From Chryseobacterium gleum (GTDB taxonomy: Bacteria; Bacteroidota; Bacteroidia; Flavobacteriales; Weeksellaceae), in contig NZ_LR134289.1 in NCBI RefSeq assembly GCF_900636535.1, positions 3,985,001 to 4,049,000 of the forward strand: DNA of 64,000 nucleotides, given 5' to 3'. Numbering within the stretch: position 1 is the first letter of the stretch; every line of letters starts with the position of its first letter. Below are positions 17,254 through 25,203 of the stretch, in pieces. The notes beneath the pieces are model-generated. The model saw only the letters and a program-made list of their open reading frames with translations, had not been told where the DNA came from and ran no database searches. Both the position numbers and the translations under genes were made by a program.

Positions 17254-17595
17254 ATGAAAAAGTCATTATTCGTAGCTGCTATCGCTGCAATCTCTCTAGT
17301 TGCTTGTAAAAAAACTGAAGCTACTTCTACTGAAGGTAATGCTGATTCTGCTGCTGCTAACGTAGCTGATTCTGCTGCTGTAGTTTCTGATTCTGCTGCT
17401 AAAGTTGTTGATTCTGCTGCAACTACTGCTGTAGAAGCTACTAAAGATGCTGCTGCTGCTACAACTGCTGCTGGTGCTGAAGTTGCTAAAGATGCTGCTA
17501 AAGGAGCTGGAGAAGCTGCTAAAGGAGCTGCTGATGCTGCTAAAGGTGCTGCTGACGCTGCTAAAGATGCTGCAAAAGACGCTGCTAAGAAATAA
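17254..17595 (+). CDS. Small Ala-rich repeat lipoprotein
   Basis: The 113-residue precursor has the lipobox LVAC with the Cys at residue 18. The mature part is almost entirely Ala, Lys, Asp and Ser or Gly in short repeats: DSAA units at about 30-60, then DAAK/GAADAAK units to the end DAAKKK-like terminus. Such sequence should form an amphipathic helix or stay extended, like LEA-type or Lpp-like spacer proteins. The codons are strikingly uniform (GCT and AAA dominate), which is typical of highly expressed genes. It has its own promoter and a strong terminator. Function is unknown; a periplasmic structural or stress-protective role is a guess. Confidence 0.8.
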   Translation: MKKSLFVAAIAAISLVACKKTEATSTEGNADSAAANVADSAAVVSDSAAKVVDSAATTAVEATKDAAAATTAAGAEVAKDAAKGAGEAAKGAADAAKGAADAAKDAAKDAAKK

Positions 17596-17621
17596 TTTTA
17601 GCATACGCTTAATAATAAAAG

Positions 17622-17651
17622 AACCGTTTCACCCAGTGAAGCGGTTTTTTT
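17622..17651 (+). terminator. Terminator of the Ala-rich lipoprotein gene
   Basis: An 11-bp stem (17622-17632 with 17636-17646, one T-G pair) with a CCA loop is followed by T. Confidence 0.85.
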
Positions 17652-17726
17652 ATGCTTAGTCATTGCCTGCCAAAGGCAGAAGCAATTTCATTTATAACAA
17701 AATTAAACAAGAATAGCCAAAGATAA

Positions 17727-18494
17727 TTAGCCTTTCTTCTGTCTCAAAGATTCATAACAGGTAATCGCTACGGCATTGCTCAGATTCAAAGAATCAATAC
17801 TTCCTGCCATAGGGATCAGGGTATTTTTTCCTTTTCCGATCCAGAAGTCACTTAATCCGGAATGTTCTGTACCGAATAACACAGCAGAGCGTTGTCTGAA
17901 ATCTCTCTTATAAAGATCTTCAGCACTTTCATCCATAAGCGTTGTATAGATATTGAAGCTGTTTTTTTGCAAAAATTCCAATGTCTCTTTATTTTCAGCC
18001 TGATACACTTCCATTCCGAAAAGGCATCCCACACTTGATCTGATGACATTGGGGTTATAGAAGTCCGTTTTTCCGTCAGCAACAATCAGTGCATCAATTC
18101 CAAATGCTTCGCAGCTTCTTAAAATTGCCCCAAGATTTCCTGGTTTTTCTACACCTTCAACAATAATAACGGTAGAATCTTTTTGGGGAGTAAAAGATGA
18201 AAGAGGAATTTCCTTTGTGTGGTAAACCCCGATAATTCCTTCTGAACTTCCTCTGTAAGCTATTTTCTCATATACTTTCTCGCTTACGTAATGAATTTTT
18301 CCATCGGGAACGGCTCCTTTGAAAATACTTTCACAGATAAAGAACTCCAGGGGTTCAAAATCATACTGAAGGGCTCTTTCATTTTCCTGCTGGCCTTCTA
18401 CTACAAAAACTTTTGATTTTTTACGAAATCTGTTGTCAGTAAGGAGCTTAGTGACATTTTTTATTTTATCGTTCTGGAAACTTTCTATCAACAT
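17727..18494 (-). CDS. TrmH/SpoU-family RNA 2'-O-methyltransferase
   Basis: The 255-residue SPOUT enzyme transfers methyl from AdoMet to a ribose 2'-OH of rRNA or tRNA. It has an N-terminal substrate-binding domain (about 1-90, with KSKVFVVEGQQ) and the three SPOUT motifs: EKPGNLGAILRSCEAFG, VLFGTEHSGLS and IPMAGSIDSLNLSNAVAI, which build the trefoil knot. The substrate nucleotide cannot be read from sequence. It stands alone on the minus strand, convergent with the Ala-rich lipoprotein gene. Confidence 0.88.
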   Translation of the reverse strand: MLIESFQNDKIKNVTKLLTDNRFRKKSKVFVVEGQQENERALQYDFEPLEFFICESIFKGAVPDGKIHYVSEKVYEKIAYRGSSEGIIGVYHTKEIPLSSFTPQKDSTVIIVEGVEKPGNLGAILRSCEAFGIDALIVADGKTDFYNPNVIRSSVGCLFGMEVYQAENKETLEFLQKNSFNIYTTLMDESAEDLYKRDFRQRSAVLFGTEHSGLSDFWIGKGKNTLIPMAGSIDSLNLSNAVAITCYESLRQKKG

Positions 18495-18574
18495 GCTGCA
18501 AAATTATGCAAAATTTATGATTGAACTTCCCTGTCTTTGATAAAAAGGTTTCCCAGTTAATTTTGAACAGAACT

Positions 18575-18829
18575 TTATTGGGAAATATGAGTTTGCTTAG
18601 CAGTTCTAATAAAAATAGTATTTCCTAAGATCATTGAAATACAGCAAGTTGCTGTAATAAGAAGAGGATTGGCCATCCATGCGATGCCTCCACCATTCAT
18701 TTCTACCCATCCTAATAACAGACAAGTCAAGCCATCCAAATTATGAGGTTCCGTATATACTGCTGTAAAGGGAAGGGAAAGTATAAAAATAAAGATACTT
18801 ATAATGATGATGGCAAATGGCTTTTTCAT
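18575..18829 (-). CDS. Small two-helix membrane protein
   Basis: This 84-residue protein has hydrophobic segments at about 5-24 and 50-70 separated by a loop containing GLTCLLLGWVEMNGG, and a short polar C-terminus. No family is recognised. It starts 5 bp after the rmuC stop and so is the second gene of the rmuC transcript. Confidence 0.7.
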   Translation of the reverse strand: MKKPFAIIIISIFIFILSLPFTAVYTEPHNLDGLTCLLLGWVEMNGGGIAWMANPLLITATCCISMILGNTIFIRTAKQTHISQ

Positions 18830-18834
18830 GGCAC

Positions 18835-20340
18835 TTAGCTTTCTGATGGTTCAATAAGATTGCTGTTGTCAATGAGACTCTGCGGCAGGTCTTTTTTATT
18901 TTTAATTCCTAATGACTTCAGTTTTTGGGTCTGGATGACAAGGTTGTCATTTCCGGTATGAAGCTGTTTATAAGCCTCATTATAGACGTTCTTTGCCTGG
19001 TCAAGATTTCGTCCCACTTTTTCCAGATTGTCTACGAATCCTACGAATTTGTCATAGAGCTTGGCTCCGCGTTCGGCAATTTCCATAGAATTTCGGTTTT
19101 GATATTCCCGTTTCCAAAGATCGGCAATCAGCTTCAGGGAAGTGATCAGATTGCTTGGATTAAGAAGCAGGATTCTTCTTTCATAAGCATAATTCCAAAG
19201 ATTCTGATCTGCCTGCATTGCTGCGATATAAGCAGGTTCGCTAGGAATAAACATCATCACGAAATCTAATGATTTTCCATAGTCATCATATGCTTTCTGA
19301 CTTAGCTGGTTAATGTGGTTTTTTATGGATCCAAGGTGCTGGCTTAGCTTTATGGCATAAACATCGACATCGGTTTCATCTACCAATTCTGTGAAAGCTG
19401 TAAGAGAAACTTTAGAGTCAATAATCACGTTTCTTTCATCAGGATATTTTACAACAGCATCCGGACGCATTTTTTTTCCGGAGAATTCCGAGAATAAAGC
19501 ATTATTATCTTCGTCACGTAATTCATGTTCCAGGAAATATTCCCTTCCTTTTACCAGCCCTGATTTTTCAAGAATACTTTCAAGGATCATTTCTCCCCAG
19601 TTTCCCTGGGTTTTACTTTCTCCTTTCAGAGCGCGGGTGAGTTTTTTGGCATCTTCAGAAATCTGCTGGTTCAGTTCTGCAAGCTCTTTTACTTTTTCCG
19701 CCAGAGAGAAACGTTCTTTGTTTTCCTTTTCATAAGCTTCATTGACTTTGTTCTTTAAATCAGCAATTTTCTCCTGAAAAGGCTCAAGGATATTTTTTAA
19801 GTTATTTTGATTTAAAGTAGTAAACTTTTCAGTTTTCTCTTCTAAAATTTTATTGGCCAGGTTTTCAAACTGGAGTTTAGACTCCTCCTGAATTTTGATG
19901 ATTTCTTCTTTCTGGGTATCAAGAGACTTTTGAAGGCCTTCATTTTTTGCCAGAAGTTCAGAGTTTTTAGCAAAAAGCGTTTGTTTTTCAAGGATATGGG
20001 TTTCAATCTGTGAGATTTGTCTCTGATTGATTTGTTTTAATTCCTGAAACTGGATGTTTAAAGAAGAATATTCAGCAGAGATTTTAGAAAACTCATTTTT
20101 CAGATCATCCATTAAATCCTGCTGCAGCATATTGACTTCTTTTTCTTTACTGATGTTCTGCGTAAGTTCCTGAATTTTCAGGTTGGAGTTTTCAAGCTCA
20201 GACTGAGCTTTAATAGATAAGGCGTTCAGTGTATCATAAGAACTCCTTGATACTGTTGATGATTTCAGTGCAAAATACAGTATAATGGCTCCCAGTAAGC
20301 CGCCGGCAACAAAGCCAATAATTAAATATATCATCTCCAT
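18835..20340 (-). CDS. rmuC: DNA recombination protein RmuC homologue
   Basis: RmuC proteins limit inversions at short inverted repeats; the core carries a PD-(D/E)XK-like nuclease fold. The 501 residues contain an N-terminal transmembrane helix (about 3-25), a long coiled coil (about 35-200), then the conserved RmuC domain (about 205-470) with QGNWGEMILESILEKSGL, RPDAVVKYPDERNVIIDSK and MFIPSEPAYIAA. Length and order fit the family. The start could also be the Met at residue 3. It is co-transcribed with the small membrane-protein gene. Confidence 0.92.
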   Translation of the reverse strand: MEMIYLIIGFVAGGLLGAIILYFALKSSTVSRSSYDTLNALSIKAQSELENSNLKIQELTQNISKEKEVNMLQQDLMDDLKNEFSKISAEYSSLNIQFQELKQINQRQISQIETHILEKQTLFAKNSELLAKNEGLQKSLDTQKEEIIKIQEESKLQFENLANKILEEKTEKFTTLNQNNLKNILEPFQEKIADLKNKVNEAYEKENKERFSLAEKVKELAELNQQISEDAKKLTRALKGESKTQGNWGEMILESILEKSGLVKGREYFLEHELRDEDNNALFSEFSGKKMRPDAVVKYPDERNVIIDSKVSLTAFTELVDETDVDVYAIKLSQHLGSIKNHINQLSQKAYDDYGKSLDFVMMFIPSEPAYIAAMQADQNLWNYAYERRILLLNPSNLITSLKLIADLWKREYQNRNSMEIAERGAKLYDKFVGFVDNLEKVGRNLDQAKNVYNEAYKQLHTGNDNLVIQTQKLKSLGIKNKKDLPQSLIDNSNLIEPSES

Positions 20341-20524
20341 CTTCCAAAATTATGAAAAAAGGCTGGAAGCTGTATGGGCAAAATAATAGTTGTTTGTTCT
20401 ACTATTTTAAATATTGATAAAATGTCTGAGAAGATTTACCAGAGCTCCATTACTTCTCTCTTCCGGCCTCCCGGCTTCCTTTCTGAATTAGAATACCTAT
20501 ATTTATGGGAAATTTCAGAGACTT

Positions 20525-21199
20525 ATGAATATTTTGTTGGTAGAAGATGATCAAAGAATCAGCAATTTTCTGATAAAAGGCCTTTCTGAGGCCGGTTACA
20601 ATATAACCCTTGCCGATTCAGGAGAAAAAGCACGTGAACTTCTTCATACCTATGATTTTGATATTATTTTAATGGATATCATGCTTCCCGGGCTGGACGG
20701 AATGCAGCTTACACAAATTATAAGATTTAAAGGAAATTATACTCCTATTTTGGTCTTGAGTGCCCTGAACAGTCCTGACGATAAGATTAAGATGCTGGAT
20801 ATGGGAGCAGATGATTATTTATCAAAGCCTTTTCATTTTGAAGAGCTGATATCAAGAATTAAAGCTTTAACCAGAAGAAATAAATTAAGCTATAAGAAGG
20901 AAGATCAATATTTATCATGCGGCAATATCACTATTGACACAGATCTTCATAAGGTGACGCAGAATGATAAAGAAATAGAATTTTCTCCCACTGAATACAA
21001 ACTTTTTACTTTCCTGATGGAGAATAAAAATAAGGTGCTCAGCAGAACCCAGATTTTACATAATGTGTGGGGAATTGATTTTGATAATACAACAAATGTA
21101 GTGGATGTTTATATTTCCTACATCCGTAATAAGATTGACGAGACAGAACAGAAGATTATCCATACGGTGAAAGGAACCGGCTATTTGATTAAAGACTGA
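20525..21199 (+). CDS. OmpR-family response regulator of the metal-efflux locus
   Basis: The 224-residue regulator has a receiver domain (1-120) with the acidic pocket EDD at 7-9, phospho-acceptor Asp51 in ILMDIMLPG and Lys in LSKPF, and a winged-helix DNA-binding domain (about 128-222) ending KGTGYLIKD. It starts the gene series regulator-kinase-TolC-adaptor-RND pump on one strand, so it most likely activates the efflux genes on metal exposure (CusR/CzcR-like by context). The kinase gene begins two bases after its stop. Confidence 0.92.
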   Translation: MNILLVEDDQRISNFLIKGLSEAGYNITLADSGEKARELLHTYDFDIILMDIMLPGLDGMQLTQIIRFKGNYTPILVLSALNSPDDKIKMLDMGADDYLSKPFHFEELISRIKALTRRNKLSYKKEDQYLSCGNITIDTDLHKVTQNDKEIEFSPTEYKLFTFLMENKNKVLSRTQILHNVWGIDFDNTTNVVDVYISYIRNKIDETEQKIIHTVKGTGYLIKD

Positions 21200-21201
21200 T
21201 C

Positions 21202-22563
21202 ATGACACTCAGAAACAGGTTTACCCTTATTTCAAGCCTTTCATTCGGCATTGTTTCTATCATCACATCTGCGGTGATATTCTTTGCCTATTATGACAGT
21301 ACCAAAATTTTTTATTTTGAAAAACTTCGCAATACGGCTCTTATTTCTGCTATTTATTATCTCGAAAAAGACGAACTTCCGAAAGACCGCCATGCCCAGA
21401 TCAAAAAGGAATATAATCATCTGATTCAGAATAACAGGGTAGCGGTGTATAATCAGAATAACGAGGTTACCTTTGGGCATAACCTTAATGATAAGAATAT
21501 AAAACCTTCCCATTTACAGGCTGTCCGGAATAATAAAGGAATACAGTTTATGTCTGATAACCAATTTTACTATGGTATTTTTTATCCGGATAACCAGGGT
21601 GATTTTGTTGTTTTTGTAAAGTCTTCCAACGATTCATTTCAATCCCAGATATTAAGGCTTTCCATTATTATGCTTTCAGTGCTGGTCATTGGTTTGCTTG
21701 CGATTTATTTTCTGAGCCGGTATCTTTCTAAAGTGGTTTATAAACCTATTTCCAATGTTGTGGAACGCATCAATAAAGTGGATTATAATAATATTTCTAC
21801 AGCAATTACTTCTACCAATACCAATGATGAAGTTGAAGATCTTATTAAATCCTACAATAAACTGCTGGGCAGAATTTCTGAAAATGTACTCTTACAGCAG
21901 AATTTTATCAACTACGTTTCTCATGAATTTAAAACTCCGTTAGCAGCTATCTCCGGGAATCTTGAAGTTTTTGCCCAAAAGGACCGTACACCGGAAGAAT
22001 ATAAAAAGGTAGCAAAAGAGTCTCTGGAAAATGTATATGAAATCGAAAATATTCTCAATAACCTTTTACTGATGTCAGGAATGACCAAACTTGAATCTTC
22101 ACATCAATCAATGAGAGTAGATGAACTGGTCTGGAAAATCTATGAGAAATTAGAACCTAAAGCCAAAGAAAATCATTCCTCCATTAAAATTCAGCTTCAG
22201 GTAACGCAACCCGCTTTGCTTGAATTTCCCGGAAACGAAACGCTGCTGTATCTGGCTTTATATAATATTGTAGAAAATGCCATCAAGTATTCTTATGATA
22301 AACCTGTAATCATTACTCTGTCAGAAAAAAATGCTCAGCTGTATATTGAAGTAAGAGACGAAGGAAGAGGAATTCCGTCCGATGATCTGATGAAAATATC
22401 TGAAACATTTTACAGAGGGAAAAATGTAAATACGATTAAAGGAAGTGGAATTGGCTTATCGTTGTCAAAAAGTATTTTTGATCATCATCATATTGTCATG
22501 AAAATTGATTCTGCTGTCAATGTCGGAACAACTGTCCTTCTTAAATTTCCGGTTCACTCGTAA
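21202..22563 (+). CDS. Membrane sensor histidine kinase of the metal-efflux locus
   Basis: The 453-residue kinase has two transmembrane helices (about 10-30 and 148-168) enclosing a periplasmic sensor of about 115 residues, then HAMP (about 170-225), a HisKA domain with His241 in YVSHEFKTPLAAI, and a HATPase_c domain with N box (IVENAIKYS), G1 (VRDEGRGIP) and G2 (GSGIGLSLSKSI). The sensor region has no Cys and few His, so the metal ligand site is not obvious. It is the partner of the preceding response regulator. Confidence 0.92.
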   Translation: MTLRNRFTLISSLSFGIVSIITSAVIFFAYYDSTKIFYFEKLRNTALISAIYYLEKDELPKDRHAQIKKEYNHLIQNNRVAVYNQNNEVTFGHNLNDKNIKPSHLQAVRNNKGIQFMSDNQFYYGIFYPDNQGDFVVFVKSSNDSFQSQILRLSIIMLSVLVIGLLAIYFLSRYLSKVVYKPISNVVERINKVDYNNISTAITSTNTNDEVEDLIKSYNKLLGRISENVLLQQNFINYVSHEFKTPLAAISGNLEVFAQKDRTPEEYKKVAKESLENVYEIENILNNLLLMSGMTKLESSHQSMRVDELVWKIYEKLEPKAKENHSSIKIQLQVTQPALLEFPGNETLLYLALYNIVENAIKYSYDKPVIITLSEKNAQLYIEVRDEGRGIPSDDLMKISETFYRGKNVNTIKGSGIGLSLSKSIFDHHHIVMKIDSAVNVGTTVLLKFPVHS

Positions 22564-22609
22564 TCGTGTTATTTGTGAAATTATTTGTGCTTTTCGTGTT
22601 TTAAAATTC

Positions 22610-22700
22610 AATAGGAGCGGGTTTTAACCCGCTTACAAAATGCATTCAAAATTCTTCGGCTTTAGCCAAAACATAACTCTTCAAACAAAATTCGCAGGAA
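22610..22700. repeat. Intergenic palindromic element
   Basis: An 8-bp stem around a TT loop (22616-22633, AGCGGGTT core) is followed by a weaker GGCT/AGCC hairpin (22658-22667). It lies between the kinase and TolC genes with no T run, so it is not a standard terminator. The form resembles dispersed short palindromes of flavobacterial genomes; dispersal cannot be seen in this window. Confidence 0.5.
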
Positions 22701-22781
22701 TAAAAATCATTCTAATCAAACTCTAATGTTGAACTAACCGAATTTTAATTTTCTTTAAAATTCCCTCTAATCTTAGACAAA

Positions 22782-22789
22782 TAGCTTTG
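22782..22789 (+). promoter_or_regulatory. -7 box of the efflux operon
   Basis: TAGCTTTG matches TAnnTTTG. It would start a transcript near 22796, just upstream of the TTG start proposed for the TolC-like gene, giving the efflux genes their own promoter separate from the two-component genes. Confidence 0.5.
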
Positions 22790-22809
22790 TGGTCTTAAAA
22801 TATGAGACC

Positions 22810-24084
22810 TTGAAGAAGCTATTTTTTACCCTATTTTATATTCATTGTTTCAGTTTCTTTTCTGCACAGATTTCAGATACCCTGAAAATAAGCAGAAGGG
22901 AAGCTGAAACTATCTTTCTGGCAAAAAACCTTGATCTTATTGCTCAGAAGCTTGAGATTTCACAAGCCGAAGCAAGAGCAGTTCAGGCTAAATACTGGCC
23001 CAATCCCAAATTAAGTATCAGTGAAATCAATCTGTGGAGAACCTATGATATTGAAGAGCAGCCAAAACTGATTGGAAACTGGGGGCAAAACACGCAGGTT
23101 GCCGCTGAAATAGAGCAGGTGATTCAGACAGCAGGTAAAAGACGAAAAAATATTGAACTTCAGAAAATAGAAGTGGAAGGTGAAAAGTATGAACTGCAGG
23201 AGGTTCTGCGTGAGCTTAAGAAAATACTCAGAAATACAATCACTGAAATTCTTTACAATCAGGAACAGCAGAAAATCTATCAGGGCCAGATTGCTTCCAT
23301 TGAGAAATTAACAAAATCCTATAATAATCAATTAAACCTTGGAAACATCAGTAAAGCTGAATATGTACGCTTAAAGGCTCAGGAAATTGAATTCAAAAAG
23401 AAACTTATTTCATTAAAACAGGAAATTGAAGATCAACAGGTGGAGTTAAAAGCTTTGCTGATGCTGCCATCACAATCTTATCTGATGATTTCAGATTCAT
23501 TCTCTATGCCTGAAAAACAAATTTCAGAGCTCGAAGTAAATCAATGGATAGAAAAGGCTAAAGAAAACCGCCCGGATATCATGATCGCAAAAAATAAAGA
23601 GAGGCATGCCGCCAAAAACCTGGAAATTCAAAATGCTATGAAAACTCCCGATGTTGCTGTTTCTATCGAATACGACCGCGGAGGGAATATAATGAAAGAT
23701 TTTATAGGACTAGGGGTTTCTATGGATCTGCCGATCTTCGACCGTAATAAAGGAAATATTCAGGAAGCTAAACTGGAAATTGAGAAAAACAAACTTGAAA
23801 CCCGTAAAGCCATGCTGAAATCTGAGAATGAAATTGTCTCTGTTTTCAGAAACTATATCCGGACACAGCAGGTATCAGAAGAAATCGATGAAAATTATGA
23901 GTCTACACTGGACGGTTTGCTGGTAAGCCATGAAAAAAACTTCAGACTGAGGAATATCAGCATGCTGGAATATATGGATTTTCTGGATACCTACATCGGG
24001 AACAAAATGATCATCCTGGATACCAAAAAAGAACTTAATCAATACTACGAAAACCTGCAGTATGTTGTAGGACAAGATTTATAA
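22810..24084 (+). CDS. TolC-family outer-membrane efflux protein (CzcC/CusC-like)
   Basis: This outer-membrane channel of a tripartite efflux pump has about 424 residues. I prefer the TTG start at 22810, which begins a clean signal peptide (KKLFFTLFYIHCFSFFSAQ after the initiator). A GTG at 22789 also opens the frame but lies in the -7 box. The mature protein shows two OEP repeats of long alpha-helical coiled coil (about 25-210 and 225-420), with the usual periodic Lys/Glu/Gln pattern and GLGVSMDLPIFDRNKG in the second repeat. The adaptor gene follows after 3 bp. Confidence 0.88.
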   Translation: MKKLFFTLFYIHCFSFFSAQISDTLKISRREAETIFLAKNLDLIAQKLEISQAEARAVQAKYWPNPKLSISEINLWRTYDIEEQPKLIGNWGQNTQVAAEIEQVIQTAGKRRKNIELQKIEVEGEKYELQEVLRELKKILRNTITEILYNQEQQKIYQGQIASIEKLTKSYNNQLNLGNISKAEYVRLKAQEIEFKKKLISLKQEIEDQQVELKALLMLPSQSYLMISDSFSMPEKQISELEVNQWIEKAKENRPDIMIAKNKERHAAKNLEIQNAMKTPDVAVSIEYDRGGNIMKDFIGLGVSMDLPIFDRNKGNIQEAKLEIEKNKLETRKAMLKSENEIVSVFRNYIRTQQVSEEIDENYESTLDGLLVSHEKNFRLRNISMLEYMDFLDTYIGNKMIILDTKKELNQYYENLQYVVGQDL

Positions 24085-24087
24085 GAT

Positions 24088-25203
24088 ATGAACAAAAATT
24101 TGACCAAGTACATTGCTGCGGCTTACCTTTCTTCCCTCATTATTTTTACAGGTTGTGCCGGTAAAGCAGAAAATAAGGAAGCCGAAAAAGGATATTGCAT
24201 CAGCAAAGAGCTAAAGAAAGATATTAAACTGGCTAAGGCAGAAATGCTTCCCATAGAAGAAAGTATAACCCTTACCGGAGAAGTGGAAAGTAATTCTGAT
24301 AAGACAGTGCCTTTTGTAAGCCTTGTGGACGGAGTGGTGATGGATACTTATTTTTCCCTTGGTGATTACGTGAAAAAGGGACAGACGCTGGCCAGTGTAA
24401 AAAGTACAGCTGTGAATGAAATGCAGGATGATACCCAGACTTTGCAGGCTCAGCTGGCAGTGGCAAAAAGAAAGCTGTCTTCTGTAGAAGCGATGTATAA
24501 AGATGATATTGCTTCTCAGAAAGATTTACAGGAAGCACGTTCGGAAGTTGCCATACTCCAATCTAATATTTCCAAGACACAGAAAAATATGCAGCTGTAT
24601 TCAGCGGGAGGGAATACCATTCAGATCAAAGCCCCGGCTGACGGATATGTTATTTCAAAGAATATCTCCAAAGGAATGCCTGTTACCACGGGTGGAGATC
24701 AGCTTTTTACCATTTCAAACCTGGATAAGGTATGGGTAATGGCGAATGTCTATGCTACCAACATGAGGCATGTTTATGTAAATCAACCTGTAGTAGTAAA
24801 AACGCTTGCATATCCTGATGACAGTTTCTCCGGAAAGATTGATAATATTTCCCAGGTTTTCAATGAAAATGAAAGAGTACTCAAAGCGAAAATCATTATG
24901 GACAATAATGGAATGAAGCTGAGACCGGGGATGTCTGCAGATGTTGTACTGCCAATTAATTCACAAAACAAAAGCGCTCTGGCTATTCCTGCAAAGGCCC
25001 TGATCTTTGATAACAACCAAAGTTATGTAGTGGTTTACAAAAAAGACTGTGAGTTGGAAATAAGACCTGTTACCGAGATTGCTTCCAACAGCCGGTATAT
25101 TTATGTAGAAGGAAATTTAAAACCAGGTGAAAATGTCATTGCTTCCAATGGGCTGCTGATCTATGAAAACCTGAAAAATCAATTAAACAATTCCAAGAAG
25201 TAA
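24088..25203 (+). CDS. RND efflux periplasmic adaptor (CzcB-like membrane fusion lipoprotein)
   Basis: The 371-residue adaptor links the RND pump to the outer-membrane channel. A lipoprotein signal with FTGC anchors it to the inner membrane. The order is beta-barrel entry (EESITLTGEVES), lipoyl half-motif (GDYVKKGQTLASV), an alpha-hairpin (about 110-165), the second lipoyl half (IKAPADGYVISKNISKGMPV), the barrel domain (VWVMANVYAT) and the membrane-proximal domain. No His-rich metal-binding N-terminus as in some CzcB proteins is present. The stop overlaps the pump start by one base (TAATG). Confidence 0.9.
   Translation: MNKNLTKYIAAAYLSSLIIFTGCAGKAENKEAEKGYCISKELKKDIKLAKAEMLPIEESITLTGEVESNSDKTVPFVSLVDGVVMDTYFSLGDYVKKGQTLASVKSTAVNEMQDDTQTLQAQLAVAKRKLSSVEAMYKDDIASQKDLQEARSEVAILQSNISKTQKNMQLYSAGGNTIQIKAPADGYVISKNISKGMPVTTGGDQLFTISNLDKVWVMANVYATNMRHVYVNQPVVVKTLAYPDDSFSGKIDNISQVFNENERVLKAKIIMDNNGMKLRPGMSADVVLPINSQNKSALAIPAKALIFDNNQSYVVVYKKDCELEIRPVTEIASNSRYIYVEGNLKPGENVIASNGLLIYENLKNQLNNSKK

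Noticed and set aside
17296..17604. Open frame on the opposite strand of the Ala-rich lipoprotein gene, 102 codons of Ser/Phe
   Set aside because: It is the mirror of a GCT-rich repeat and has no independent signal or family; a shadow.
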